Source: Corythucha ciliata (Eukaryota > Arthropoda > Insecta > Hemiptera > Tingidae). From it: a DNA stretch of 64,000 nucleotides. The notes beneath the pieces were generated by a model. That model searched no databases. It was not told the origin of the DNA and saw nothing but the letters and a program-made list of their open reading frames with translations. Below are positions 22,291 through 35,400 of the stretch, piece by piece. Made by a program: the position numbers and the translations under genes. The DNA lies in NCBI GenBank assembly GCA_038030265.1, contig CM075941.1, forward strand, positions 59,187,952 through 59,251,951. The letters are read 5' to 3'. Numbering within the stretch: position 1 is the first letter of the stretch; each line of letters opens with the position of its first letter.

Positions 22291-23985
22291 GGCTTGAATT
22301 ATCTTAAGTTATTTGCGAGTTGGTAGCTTTGGTTATTTCGCCAAGCGAATCATGTATACTTCAAACCCTCAGAAATGCTCGAGCTTGAAAAAAGAAAAAC
22401 ATATTTGCCGCATATTTACTACTCTAAACGCTACGAGTGACGAACTATCAAAATTAGCTAGATGAACTCCGCAATAACAAATGAGCTTTTTGCAAGATCG
22501 ATGAACAATAACATAGTGTCAGAAGTATTTCTGGTCCTTTAATGCCGGAATGAGCTCATTTGTACTCTAGCATACCACAATGGGCTTTATCCAAGTTTAT
22601 TTTTCTATGATTTTTTCAGTTGGGAAGTGAAGTAAAATTATTGGTTGTGAAGTATAATGTATATAGGTAACGGAAAAAAAGTTGAAAACTTTTAAGTAAA
22701 AAGTTGTAACGGAAAAGTTCAATAGCTCCCGCACTAGAAATCATTGTTTAGCTCTACAACTCAGTCATATAACGGATTAATGAAACCAAAAATATTTTTT
22801 GCGTGTCGCCCATGTTATACAAATGAAACTTAGTCCAGTCAAATTGAACACGAAAAAGAGATTTGAGCTTTTGTAAAAGGCCTTGCCGCTTTTAATTTGT
22901 CAGCATGTTATTAGGACGTAAAATAATGACAAGAAAACAATTAATTATTTCATTGCATTGGTGTTTAAAAACATTAAAATTATACAATAAATACGAATAC
23001 ATGCATACTTGATGCCAACTTTATTGACTCTTTATGCTCTTTATTTCACGGAATTAAAGTGGAGATCAGTTATCATAGAAACAAAAAAAAAACAAAAAAC
23101 AAATAAAAAACAAACAAGGAAAAGAAAGGGATAAAGGCAAGGGGTCAAGGCGAGGGGGATCCCCCCGTAAACCTCACACTCTACCTAGTTGTACACCCCT
23201 GTTCGCGGGGAGCGCTGTTAATCGTCCCCACTTTTTCCCCCGCTTTTTTTTCTCTTTATAGTATTAAACCGCCCAGAGGGATAAAACAATATAGGCACGA
23301 CTTAACGAAAAGACTGAGGAAAACGATTTATTTTTAACGTAGTGGAAGACCAGGAGCTCTATTACGAAGCCGTGTGTTTCGACGGTGAGGAGATCCCACT
23401 AGTGACAATGACGTCACTCACGGCCGATCCCGCCATTTGCTATTACGAACTTTCGGGACACGGGATTCCCCCTACCTACTAGTGAGATTTCTTAGTGGGA
23501 CAATGCCACTGACTTTTTCATCGTGAGACGAGACCCGCAATACGCGGTTTCGGTTATCAGCTTCAGCTTATCGGCGTTGTCTGTTTTGGTGTATGTGTTT
23601 GAAGGTGGAAACTGAATATTTTGTCCGGAATGTTTTCGTCTACGAATGTTTTCGTCGGTGGCCTGCGTTGGGAATACTACACTGTAATTTTTCATCTAAT
23701 GAAAAGAAGACCGAAGTAAGTTTCACCCATAGAATAATAACTATACTGTCGTAAAGAAGGGAAACTTCGCTAAATTTTCGAAGCCAAGGGAAGGTAGCTT
23801 CTCGGGGGGAAATGGGAAGGTTAGCTTCACTTCCCCCTTCCTTCTTCATCCAAATTTTGTTTCCATGGTACTTTTGTTTAATTTTCACTCCTCCTCTGGT
23901 TTTTTTTGGCGCGAAGCTCCAAGTTCAAAAATAAAAAAGGCAGGAAGTCAAATTGAGTTAATTTATTTTATTTTCTTTGTTGATA

Positions 23986-25188
23986 CACTGAGAAAAATCC
24001 CCTTTCACAGTAATGTAAAAACATTGTTATAGCGTAATGAAATAAGAGTACCTTCGTGAACCATAAGTTGATGACTAAATAAGTATTGTATTAATTGAAA
24101 TTCATTGAAATGTCGTAGAAAAATACCATAACGTAATGCAATTATGCTGTTATTGATCCCCATAGTCTTATAAGAAAATCATGATCCTTCCTTCAAGAAA
24201 TTGTTCACAATGAAATAACATTATTTCATTTCACGCTGTCAGCAAAGCTGTCCGAATGAGGCAATGACGTCACTCCCTCATGATATTGGAATGAAAAACT
24301 GTGGTGCTGTTAGATTTCCAATTCGGGTAGAAACGCAAGCACATTGGTAAATGTCACTATGGTACATTAGGACAAGAATAACAAATTCCGTCGAGGCGTC
24401 GACAAAAAATTGCAAGATCACTTCAAAGTATTGACGTTGTGTTTAAAAATTTAAAGAAGTGACTCTGGTTGATTAAATGAAGATTCTTGCTTCAACGAGA
24501 ATCACGAGGAATTATCAGGAAAAGGACTAGGTGCTCATCTATAGCGGGTGGGGTGCAGACACAGTTTTTCATCATTCTCGTTCTCGCGCCTCTCGCGGGC
24601 CTTCGCCATTCGGCCACTCGCACAGTCGTTGGCTCGTTGATTCAGTTTGAGTTCTGTTTACCGTTCCGATAATTATGGACAAGTGTACTCGCGACCTGCT
24701 CGAGCGTTGGGGCCGTAGCCACTACATAACGACATTATGTTACAGGTAGATCTAAAGTGGACTAAATATTTTGTTGTAGTTGTGATATTTGTATGCCATT
24801 CGATTTCATCATTTATGTTAATAAAAGGATTTGAAAAAATAAGGTAATTGGAATATTTTCTTATACATATTTTACTTTTTTCTGTCCATTTCTTTTCATT
24901 TACCTACTGTTTCGATAACGTGACAGCACAGAAAGAGCCAATAGGGGAAAAAATGAACTTCCTCATAACTTCAATTGAGGATCACGTTAATTTATTCTTC
25001 ATATCCCCATATTTCTAAAGGATTCCTGATAAAGGTATGACGTCATGTTTCCTCTATGCCAATGCCTTCCAACGTGAAGGAGCATGATGAGAGATCGTGC
25101 TACTAGTTCCTAATGCAGTAAGATGCCGTAACGTGAGTCGGTTTCTATCATGAATTCCTCTTATTTCTGTTGAAAATTTCTCTCAGTG
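23986..25188. mobile_element. TA-flanked element with CACTGAGA termini
   Basis: Left end CACTGAGAAAAAT and right end read inward CACTGAGAGAAAT are inverted, and TA stands outside both ends (23984-23985, 25189-25190). TGACGTCA motifs lie near both ends (about 24265 and 25040). Length is 1203 bp. A TA duplication points to a Tc1/mariner-type insertion, but no transposase is present. A GC-rich stretch in its middle contains the exon-like ORF at 24675. Confidence 0.6.
24675..24745 (+). CDS. Possible first coding exon of unknown gene
   Basis: ATG at 24675 opens 23 codons, MDKCTRDLLERWGRSHYITT then LCY, ending TACAG/GTAGA, a plausible donor. The stretch before it (24560-24670) is GC- and CpG-rich, and TTCAGTTT near 24642 resembles an arthropod initiator. 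The LLERWG..YI pattern is reminiscent of a SAM-like domain start, a weak resemblance only. No second exon was identified. It lies inside the CACTGAGA element, so it could be a transposon-carried exon. Confidence 0.3.
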
Positions 25189-25190
25189 TA

Positions 25191-27696
25191 CTTCAAGTGG
25201 TTTTCAGGGTACATCGATCAAGTTGAATGGTTTATGAAAGAGGAATACTTCATGAAGCATCATAGGATGTGAGAACATGAGAATCCGTATACAAATTACA
25301 GAATAGTAGGTGGAATAATTCGGTTCACAAGTAGTAATAGGTTGTGGTATATTGCAGCAAAGTGAGTAAAATTGTGTTGTTTGTATAGCTCGCACAGTAA
25401 TATAACTCTGAATAACTATTCACAGTTCAGTATGAGTATCTAAAACTACCTAACGACTTGATTGCATATTTACAGGAGGAAAATTATATTTTTCATGGTG
25501 TCTCTCATTCTTTTAAAACCTGGCTTGAGTCAGACCTATACCTATTATGTCGAATTCCCCACCAGGGAATGAGTAAGACTTGAGATTGCCCAGAAAATAA
25601 AACAGAAATATTGTGGATTTAACATTAACCTGTCGTATAATACGAAGCTTGCGACAACCCCACCCCTTTCTGATTCACCAGAAAAATAGGCTTTCAAGAA
25701 AATAAACATAGTAGATTCATATTAAATTATAATACGCTTGTCAGTGAATTGCTTTGTGCGATTCTTACCACCCCGATCTGGTATTTCCTCTAGTCGAAGG
25801 GACGAGTCATGAATGAACCTCTCTGTACAAAGAGGAAAGTTGGACATGAGCTTGGACCTCTAGTATAATCTTCTGTCTATTTTATTTAAGACTACTGAGT
25901 TTATAATTGGAGAAGTACTTGGAGGGTTTTCAAGAGAATTAACAGTGGACATTGCAACGATCTCAAGAAGAACGTCTCAAGAACAACAGAACAGCTCTGA
26001 GAAAGGGGTGAAAATACGTCAGTTTGAGGGGGGATTACGAATCACGGCTTTCATTATTCAATATTTTACAAAATTATAGGTATTGTAGGTCGCCTTGTTA
26101 TGAGGTTCCGGAGGAAACAATTAATTGCGATCTGGAGGTGAGGTTTACGTACATAACATGGTATTTTGGTTCCCGGAGGCGGACTGTTGGTTTTTCAATT
26201 TAAGAGAGGCTTTCGAATTTTTGAGAGATCCCCTGGGGCCGGCGCAATCTTAATAATATTATGCACACAGCTGGTCTGGTAAACGCCCAACGTAATCTGC
26301 TCCAGCCCCCCCCCCCCAAGAAAAAATTAAATAAATACAAATAATTGTTAAGGACTCCCCTCACCGTTTACACTCTTCGGTTACCCCTCTCCCTACCTCT
26401 CACCGACGAATTCCCTACCAATTTAGCCCAGTTCCACTCAAAATCTGCCTTTGTTTTGCTCAGAACAATAATTTCAGACCACAGTGAAAAACCTGATGAA
26501 TTAAAATTCATTGAGCAATCATATTGGTCAGTTACCCAGAGCCAAACTTTCGCGTTTTTTTTCTCAACTTTTTAGTGAAGGAGTTTCAACATTTGAATCT
26601 TGCTAGTTGCTTGTACTTTGGGCAATTAGAAAGACGAACCGATTAATTGGCTGATTTATCAGTGGATGAAGTCGATGGCTGAGAAGAATCACGTGAATTT
26701 AATGAGGAAAGGAGGGAACTGAAGACACCAAAAGTATAGCCAGATAGGCAAAAGAAAGAGGATTGCTCGCACAAGCAGAAGTGATGGCGTATATGATGGT
26801 AACTTAGATAGCAATTAGCGCCCAATCATAGAGCTTGGAGTAGAAGTGGGATGAATCGCATAATAAATTTTTGGACGCACTGTAAAGGAAGACTATTCCT
26901 CCGTAATTTACAAACAGGCGTCCCTGAGGAAGCAATGAATTTTGAATTGATGGTCTGAAGGAGAAGGTGATACAGGAGGAAGACCCCGTGGTTCACCTCA
27001 GTGGACGTGGGTTGATGACGGCTAATACTAGCACTGAAACTACTTAAAGTAGAGCTTAAAGTATAGGAATAACGTAATTAAAAAGCAGCGGTCTCCCTCC
27101 GTGTTGAGTTGGAGGCATGAAGTGTTGGTCTTCGAAGAGAAGATCACGCATATCTGATGATCGCGGCATGGGACGTTCCATCCAATCAAATGGATCCGCT
27201 CATTCTTCTAAAACGTAATCCAAACGGTGCGCCTAATGGTTAAAACAGAAAATATAATTTAATCCCGTCAATAAAAGATACTGAGTAGTTTTGAAAAACC
27301 GTTTCTTACCACATAGGATCGGCAACAAGAAATAGAAAATACTGCGGGAAGTAAACACCCACAGATCTCACATTTATCGTGCTGAAAGTGCATTCTGTAA
27401 ATAATAGGAATATACAATTAGTAAAAAGAAATAAGTCAGAAATATTGCTAAGGGATATCCTTGCCCCTCCTAAATAGGATGAAGTGTTCCCGAACTACTC
27501 AATGAGAATTGACAACACGTACATTTGGTAACAATTAGGAGTATTTCATATTAAGCACAGTGTGTGAAAGCAGAGGATATAAACCATTGATCTTTTATGT
27601 CTGTCAATTTGCTACAAAAAACAAGGAGGTGATTCGTAGGAATAAACGCGCCCTTCTTTTCTTCAATCGGAAAATTATTATTATTATTATTATAAC

Positions 27697-27729
<33 letters not shown>

Positions 27730-28928
27730 ATACGCTTGACACGGTGATGGAGGGCCAAAAAGTATTAGAATCGGTAGATTCTCACTGGGCTCGAAATACA
27801 TCGACCTCCTCCCCTTGAAAAACAACCAAAAGCTACACAACAATTTACTGAAGGGCAAAAAATAGCCAAAAAGATTGGGAAAAAGGAACTATCGGTATTT
27901 TCTCATACACGTGGAAGTATTTTCAGTATAGGCAATTAGGCAGGACGTCCAAGCAAAAATATCCCAGAAATCCCTGTATTTATGGTACTGGCACCCAGAT
28001 AGAGAGAAAAAAAGTTCTCCCCCATAAGTTTAAAATAAGTTTACTTTATTTCGTTCATTAGGAGGGATTTGATTATTTGATCGAGCTAAAAACTAACTGC
28101 GTTCATAAGGAATACATACCCCCCTGCAAGTTATTTTAAGTAAAGTTGAAAATATGTAGATACTTACTTGGTCATTTTGTTAAAGTGAGCATGCAGTTCA
28201 ACTCTTCCGGCGTCGTGTCCGTTACGTCGGAAAATGTGAAAATGAAAAAACCACGGGGAAAATTACCTCAGCACTCTAATCACAACGAAATTACACTCGA
28301 AGAAAATGCAGAAAGCGATAAATCATTGATTTTTCCACACTCCAATATTCATTTCAGCTGATTTTAATAACAAAAAGCGGAATTTTTTTCAAAAAAATGA
28401 CCGCAATTTGGATAGAAAAAAATGTTGCCAATTATTAAAGTATTCTCTAATAATTTCGTACAAAAACAATTTTCATTCGTTAAATTAACGAGAAAAAGGA
28501 ACACAAATAATTCAGTTTTAGAAAAAATAATTAATTCAATTTGTTTACATTTTTGTTGACAATTAGTTAGGTTGGTACAGATCTCGGGGGGAGCCAATCA
28601 GACGTGCCCCCTTCGAAGCTTTGCACCCCCCGCCTTGAGTGAGCACCCACTGGTTTCACCTGCTTGATTGTATACTTATTGTGCATGTGGGATTTGAGGA
28701 TTTTAAAATTTATCAATCGTTCTTATCCACAAAAGACTCGAATCTCACTGTGAAAGCAAAATATTTCAGTTACTTGACAATTCAGAACTTGTAATGCCAG
28801 AATTATTTTGGGTTTTCAAGGCGAAGGCGACAACAGAATTCAAGGCGAATCCAGAGGCCCCTGCTTGTTGGATTTGCCGCGTTTGATACCATGAGTGACT
28901 CTCGGTATTGTTATTTCAACATTAGCGA
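25191..28928. other. Long non-coding stretch
   Basis: Contains a C9-10 tract near 26306 and a (TTA)n microsatellite at about 27674-27726. Open frames are short and lack family motifs. The left end of the Harbinger element should lie in the right part of this stretch or just beyond, but no terminus was recognised. Confidence 0.45.
27674..27726. repeat. (TTA)n microsatellite
   Basis: About 17 ATT units with one AAC interruption. The asparagine-rich open frame on minus is a translation of it. Confidence 0.95.
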
Positions 28929-29047
28929 TTTCATTTACATTAACAGAATATTCCCTTTTTCAGATTTATTTGTCTCTTTCGACTGTCAAAGCATTTAGCG
29001 TGGCAGATGGTTGAAGAAATCAGGCCTCACTTACGGGAAGCTAAGAT
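28929..29047 (+). repeat. 119-bp direct repeat inside Harbinger gene, copy 1
   Basis: Covers the end of an intron, its acceptor and the first codons of the recognised exon. An identical copy with a single mismatch lies 673 bp downstream at 29602-29720. Confidence 0.9.
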
Positions 29048-30851
29048 AGACAGGTGCATAACTACCGAAACAAAAGTATGTGAGCGCATTAACGCTCTCT
29101 ATTTTATTAAATCAAAGGTGTTTCAACAGGTTCTGGTTGCTTTACGCTTTTTTGCACAAGGGAGCTACCAAATGTCGGTGGCTCAGGACTTTGAAATAGC
29201 AATAAGCCAGCCATCAGTAAGCATCATTTTGGGTGAGGTGGCATGGATCATAACCTACAAACTCGCAGAAAAGTATATATCTTTTCCTACTTCAGAAGAA
29301 ATACCATCTGTGAGAGCTCAGTAAGTTACTCTAAAGAATTGGCCATTGCAGCTAAGGAATATGCTATCTGAAGAGCGTAGAGCAACTACTGATACTGATG
29401 GTGCATGCAGTAATTTGTCCAGGGTTTTTGTCATTTGTCCCTCGTGACTAATTAATTTTGTTTAAAAATACCATATATGAGCTGAGTTATCAATACTTCT
29501 TACACTATCAGAAAGAAATGTGTATAAAACTAGTGCTCCGTGTTAGTTTAAATCGCCAATTTAATTACCTTCCATATATTTTATTGTTTCACGTTTTATT
29601 GTTTCATTTACATTAACAGAATATTCCCTTTTTCAGATTTATTTGTCTCTTTCGACTGTCAAAGCATTTAGCGTGGCAGATGGTTGAAGAAATCAGGCCT
29701 CACTTACGGGTAGCTAAGATCACAGATTTTACTCGAAAACCGGGATGCCAGGGGTAGTTGGTGCATCGATGGGGCACACATCCAAATAGTAGCCCCACAT
29801 GGTGCCAGGTATCCTGAGCATGTTTATGTAAATAGGAAGGGAGTGCACTCAATTAATGTTCAATTGGTAATGTAATTACTCTCCCACTTCTTTAAAAACA
29901 AAAACAAAATGAGGGGAAAACGAATGCTTCGTGCTCACTCATGGCTCTTTTTGTAGGTCTGTGACGCGCACCGCAAAATTATGAGCGTTAACGCGAAATA
30001 TCCTAGGTTCACACACGATTCCTTCATTTGGAAAATGAGCGCATTGAGGGAATAATATTGCAGCAATTTCGTAGCGGGGACTTCGACTCTTGGTTGCTAG
30101 GTAACTACTAGTATTATTATTATTTATTACTATTTATTATCAATAGCAGAAACCTATTTGTCAATCATACTCTGAAGAAAAAAACAATTAAATTAATGAA
30201 TAAAAATCGAAATCCCCCCAAAAAAGTTTTCATCTCTGTACTAGTCAACTGAGTTGAAAATTCTTGTTATCTGAAAGACCAGTGCAAGGAAAGCGCATTT
30301 GCGGTTTTTAGTATTAAAATTCGTGCTTTTTTTATTTAGCTAATGAAACGATTGGTTTTGGTTACAGGGGACAGCGGTTACCCTTTGGAGCCATTTTTGA
30401 TGACTCCTTACCCCGAAAACAACTCGAATCCGGTGGAGCAACGTTTCAATGTTATCCACCGGAGAACGAGATCAGTTATTGAGAGGGTCAACGGGCAGCT
30501 GAAATCAAGGTTATTTCAGGAATGAAATTTTGTGTAACATCGTTAAAGTATGACACTTGATGTTGCAGGTTTCGTTGCCTGCTGAAGCACAGAACTCTGC
30601 ATTACCAGCCAGAGAAGGCATCGAATATAATCGTGGCTTGCTGTGTCCTGCACAAGGTGTGCCACATCGGAAATCTCCCAGACGAGGAGCTGTCCTGTGG
30701 AGTAGATGATGTAAGGTCGACTAAGGTTTTAGTTGATGTTTATTTCGTCAACGGTATTCCCCCTCCTCCGTTCAGGGTTGGCACTGTTCAAAACAAAAGC
30801 AGTATCTTAAACCAGTTTAAAACGAAGCATTTAAAATCTGTTCAAAAATGA
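28964..30851 (+). pseudogene. PIF/Harbinger transposase gene, decayed
   Basis: Exons inferred from GT..AG borders and matching phases: 28964-29075, 29130-29320, 29726-29866, 29957-30100, 30368-30509 and 30569-30851. The first two encode FRLSKHLAW, the helix-turn-helix block KVLVALRFFAQGSYQ across a 54-nt intron, and ISQPSVSIIL. The third carries the first catalytic Asp region before PHGARYPEHVYVN. The fifth has GDSGYPLEPFLMTPY with the second Asp, and IERVNGQLKSR with the Glu. A 1-nt deletion near 29762 breaks the frame at the first Asp, and exon four has a stop/frameshift near 30050. The exon before 28964 was not found. Its expected partner is the Myb-like gene at 31387-32471. Confidence 0.85.
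29602..29720 (+). repeat. 119-bp direct repeat inside Harbinger gene, copy 2
   Basis: Repeats 28929-29047 and ends five bases before the acceptor of the third inferred exon. It brings an extra acceptor and partial exon into what should be an intron, which would disturb splicing. Confidence 0.9.
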
Positions 30852-31386
30852 ACGATTTGTTGTTCCGTGTTATAGTTTCACAACGCGCCCAATTTTAAAC
30901 AAAAAAAAAAGTTTTAAGCAAAAAAACAAATGTTTTGTTTAAAATGAATAATAAAAAAAAACAAACATGTTTTTTGCCAACCTGGCCTCCACAAGGGGCT
31001 GAACTGTCCTACTTTCCCTTCCCTTCCAAAAAAGGGTTTTAACATCGCAGCACTTGCTCTGCTTTCAGGAAGTACCTCGTGATTCACACGTGACCGGTAA
31101 TGACACCTTACTAGCTGAAGGCCAACCTTGTGCGTGCCAGATTGGCGGATCAACTATAATTCAATTGTTCTCCTTTTACGAAAACAGTATTTTGTTTCAT
31201 AATTAGTGTATAACCTCGTTGACATATACATGTGGTGTTGCTTTTGTTATAATTCCTCATTATTATCAATATTACTTTTTTTTTTTTTTTTTCAAAACTG
31301 AGTCGAACTTTTGTGCTTCTAACGGACGACATCGGGAAGCTGAGAGGATGGAGTCAACGTGAACGTTTATAGTGATAATTTTTACA

Positions 31387-32471
31387 TCAGTCTTTAAATT
31401 TATTTATCAATTCTTTCAAATTATTAAGAACTTCTCCAATCATCACACATATTCTTTCCTCCCTGTCCCCTCGCTCCCGTTCTAACTCAACCATGGTTCG
31501 AAGGAATTGGCTGAATTCTGAATCTGAGGCTGAACGGAATTAACACATGAAAGTGACTAACGCTCGTCCTGGAACCTAATAAAAAAGACTTACTCTCCCT
31601 GTGTCCAGTTCTCCTTCTCATCCGGCCTCCGGACGTACTCCTTCGGATACCCTGATGATGGGGAAAAAAGTTAATGGAATATTCTCCACATTTTCGTTGT
31701 CATGTCATACCCCTTCAAATATTCTTCTTTGAGGAGTTCTGCGATAACACGCAGGCGATATTGTCTGAGTGTGCGTAGGGGTTTGGTTGAGATATTGGCG
31801 TTGCACAGGTTGAATGGGACTTGGAAGTGACGAATGAGGTAGAAGAAGGGGCGACGGAACTGGCGGTTCCTGATGAGTAGCGGACTGAGGGTCAGGGACC
31901 TCCAAGGGCATCGGGGTTGCCACGTCAGCAACCTATGCAATTCGGAAATCAACATTATTGTTGTACTTCATAAGAACCACAAGATCTATGAATTTTTAAA
32001 AATCTAACCTGTAATCGAGATGGCATCCCGATCTCAGGTACCACATGACCCTCAATCATTATTTCCCCTATTAGGGTTAGGATTTTCTCCTCAAGGGGAG
32101 TCAATGAGTCCTCCCCTTGTGGCCCTGCGCCTGTCGCTCCCAAATGTTTCTTAATTTTGGCCGCTTTCTCTTTCACATTTCGTTTTAAATCTGACCACGT
32201 CTGAAAAAATTAGGAAGTGAAATGGGTATGAACTACGAGGTATACGAAATGATTTCACCTTCTTCCAGTCCGCAACACTTTTACCCCGCGGACCCTGTGG
32301 GCAACTCTCCATTAGGGCAATAACTTCTTCCCACTTCATTTTCGCATGATGGGCGGTGAAAGTCGGTGTTAACTTGCCGTTCGCCACAGATGGATTGGCA
32401 AGTAGGAAATCCACTAATATTTCCTTTTGTGCTTTTGAAACTTTTTTACTGATTTTCCTGGAAGGGCCAGC
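31387..32471 (-). CDS. Myb/SANT-like DNA-binding protein of Harbinger element, 5' exon missing
   Basis: Five exons join in phase on minus: 32471-32259, 32200-32009, 31932-31711, 31651-31594 and 31529-31387, giving 275 codons plus TGA with no lesion. The first two encode a trihelix/Myb-SANT-like domain: KAQKEILVDFLLANPSVANG, KMKWEEVIALME, then VADWKK joined to TWSDLKRNVKEKAAKIKKHL across the intron. A Pro/Gln-rich linker follows, then a C-terminal helix with FLRTMVELERERGDREERI. Harbinger elements carry such a second protein, which aids transposase nuclear entry and DNA binding. The gene is convergent with the transposase (stops about 535 bp apart). Exon four can also be read in a second frame ending at a stop, but then the C-terminal helix is lost. 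The initiator codon was not found. Confidence 0.75.
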
Positions 32472-35400
32472 CTGCGAAACAGAGTGGAAAGGAATGAATG
32501 CCGAACCGTTACTAATTCCCGAACCTATAAATTCGATGTACACGATGTTAGTACACAATTTGAGAGAGGTGACGTCGTGCAAAAGTATATACGTTTGAAA
32601 TAGAAATCGGGATAGGAGTCGAATACTTTCCTGATCTTGTTTTTCCAAAATAATGGATGTAGGACGCGCTCCATGCTGTTTCGGACCACAAACGAATATA
32701 TGTGAAGGTGAACCGAGGAAATGTAATTACCACAACTTAGGTACACAGAAATTAATCACGCGGACGAAACATGCAAAACAACGATAATTACACAACAGTA
32801 GGTACTAAAAAAACTTCAGACAGTAGGACTTAGGTGTTAGTTCAACGTTGATTAATCAACAATGAAATTACCACTTGCGAATTCCCCCTTGACGGTTCCA
32901 TATCGAATTAATTCCTAGTGAAATCAAAAGGCGAGGTATTATTAACAGTTGACTATAGTCAAGCGGGACGGGGGACTTGTAATGTTTTCGGTCGTCGATG
33001 CTCCGTCAACCAAAATGTCAGCTTTGACAGTGCATTTTCGGTTGTTTCGAGCAAATTCCTTGCGATTGATGGATGCGAGGCATCTACGAACTCAAGCAAT
33101 CGAGCTGCCTGGGTAAACCATTGCTTGCTTGCTTCAAGTTCAACCGTAAATAACGGCTCGCATGCTCGCTGAGGCAAGATTTAAATAAAGTTCATTTTCA
33201 TCCTCCCTGTTTCACAATCGTAATAAAAAATAATTCGTTACTTCAACTTACCGGCCACTAAGGAGAATTGTCACTGAACTGACAGTTATTGGCTTGTTGA
33301 GTTTGTTTCTCTCACTCAAACCTTCCATCACGATAACAGTTTCAATTCTTCCGTGGGAACTCTCCTTGGATACCACTTGCATTCCCCTGATAATCCCGCC
33401 TGTTCTTAATACCTCTCGTTCCCACTACGTGTGATTCATTGGCGGGGTGTGATGGATCCCACCAGAAAATCCCGCATGTTCGTAATAGGCCCCCAGGACT
33501 TGACTTGACAAAATCTGAACAAACACAAGAACATCACACAGAAAGGCTAACTCCCCTTGCTGGGTATAGCGCTAGAACGCCAACATTTTATATATGTATA
33601 CTACAACATCAGGAGAGCAAGTTTTATGAGAGAGGGAAATTTTTTCAATTCCGCCCACTCATACCCGTATTCGCCAAATTTTCAAATAACGAGTTATTGG
33701 GCATTTTATACTACTTATCGGTGGGAAGAAAGAAAAAAACTGTAGACCTCAAGACCATCACAAAAAAAACTGTAGATCTACAGAAAAAACTGTGGATCTG
33801 GCATTACTGCCCAAGTCCCATTACTCGAAGGTCCATTACTCATCTTCCGTCCAGAGTTGTTGCTGTTTTTTTTTTCTCTCCTCGGCGGCTTTCACGCTGA
33901 TGTGGCGATACGATTTCGTTTCTACATCACTCTGACACATTTCCAGTCTTTTCTATCTGCCCTAGACACTGTTAATTTGCGTCGGCGATGTCGAAACGAT
34001 ATCGTATCGCTCTAATAATGTTCGTCACCTTATGTTAATAACTTGATGCGTTTAACGAGAGGTAATAAGTGCTGGAGGGTGGAAAACAAAATAGCCACAC
34101 GGCGGACGACACTAAGATCCCGCTCTTAAAGAACGAACAGCTTAAGAGATTTAACTGGATTTTGTTTGTAATAACCCAGCAGCACATTAGACGAATCATT
34201 ACCAGGTGAAGAACAACGAGAAACATTTCTCCCCCCAACTGCCACAACATTTAAACTCTGAGTAAGTATAACGTACGGACTGTTTCTTCTTAATTTTTCG
34301 TATTATCAGGACCTTGGACGAGGTCATCGTTAGTAGTTAGTTGATTTTACAAGAAGAAAACCTTATCTACCAACCCCGCTGAAAACCATTAATTACGCGC
34401 TTGTGGTTGGAAGTGTTAGACGGATGAGAATGACGAGAGCTCCTGACATACTGCTATGATTAATACAGGCGCGTCAAGCGGGTCCCTAAGGTGAAAGCAC
34501 GCCTTCAAAACACTATAACACTCCCCCTCTGTATAAAGAACCCTCTTGCCCGCACCACCTTAGGGCAACTCGGGGCTATTGTCTTTTTCATCAGATAGAA
34601 TGTTAGGTAACTCGCACAAAAAAAAATCAAATCAAAGTTTGTGAAAGGGTCGGCGGGTGGGGGAGGGGGGGAGAAAAGTATTAATCATAAAAGAGACGCT
34701 CGAATTCTGTTCCCACAGAAGAAGCTACCGCTGTCGACGAGACCGACCATTTCGTGATCTCTTCAATTCACAGTCGTCACGACTGAAGCCAAGGGGGGAA
34801 AAAATGAATTTTCAATGTTAAATAAACAGTGATTCACTCAGTTTTATACCCTTGAAAGTCAAAAAACAGAAAACAACAAATCTTGTCATTTATCAGATGA
34901 AAGAAAGGCTCTTGAAGCCTCTACTTTAAAATTCGATTTTTTTTTTTTCACGAGTACTGCAGTAGTCATGCCGTTAACAAGTTAATGTGACGACGAAGTT
35001 CAAGTTTAATCTCTTTCACATTTACGGTCCAGTGGGATTATCCGTTTTAAATTATAATAAATGAGTTACCTTTTCGTGATCCTTTGAGGGGGCTGGGTGG
35101 TGAGTGAGAAAGGCCTTTATTCAGTAAGAAGGCTTGCAAAGTGCCTAAGCACTCACTCAATCTTAGTGTACGAAGGGTTACTTTCAGCTTCGCCCTGTTT
35201 ACCCTCTCACTCACTTTCACTATCATTCTGCCTCTCTTCTTATTTTTCTACCAATTTTTTTTCACACTCTCTCTCTCTCTTCTTTAACCTCGACGCCACC
35301 TCCTGAGCTCTTTTACATGGATATGTCGTTCCTTTATTTATCCCCCGCATATACACCCGGCGGTTGAACGGGGCTTAAGTGCTTCTCATTCATCTATCCA

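Larger units (their letters stand above)
20696..23985. other. Long mostly non-coding stretch
   Basis: One exon-like stretch lies at 21049-21203 and one short repeat at 22189-22290, both listed separately. A possible terminus-like block near 23358-23480 (TATTACGAA twice, with GATCCCGCC) resembles sequence near 33400-33495. No other gene supported. Confidence 0.45.

Noticed and set aside
28964..30851. Functional Harbinger transposase
   Set aside because: A frameshift at the first catalytic Asp and a second lesion in the next exon rule it out as written.
32959..33177. 72-codon minus-strand ORF as first exon of the Myb-like gene
   Set aside because: It has no suitable donor in the right phase toward 32471 and no resemblance to the family; left unassigned.
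33439..33900. 153-codon plus-strand ORF
   Set aside because: Low complexity with repeated KKTVDL-like segments from a short tandem repeat; no domain and no codon-like bias seen.
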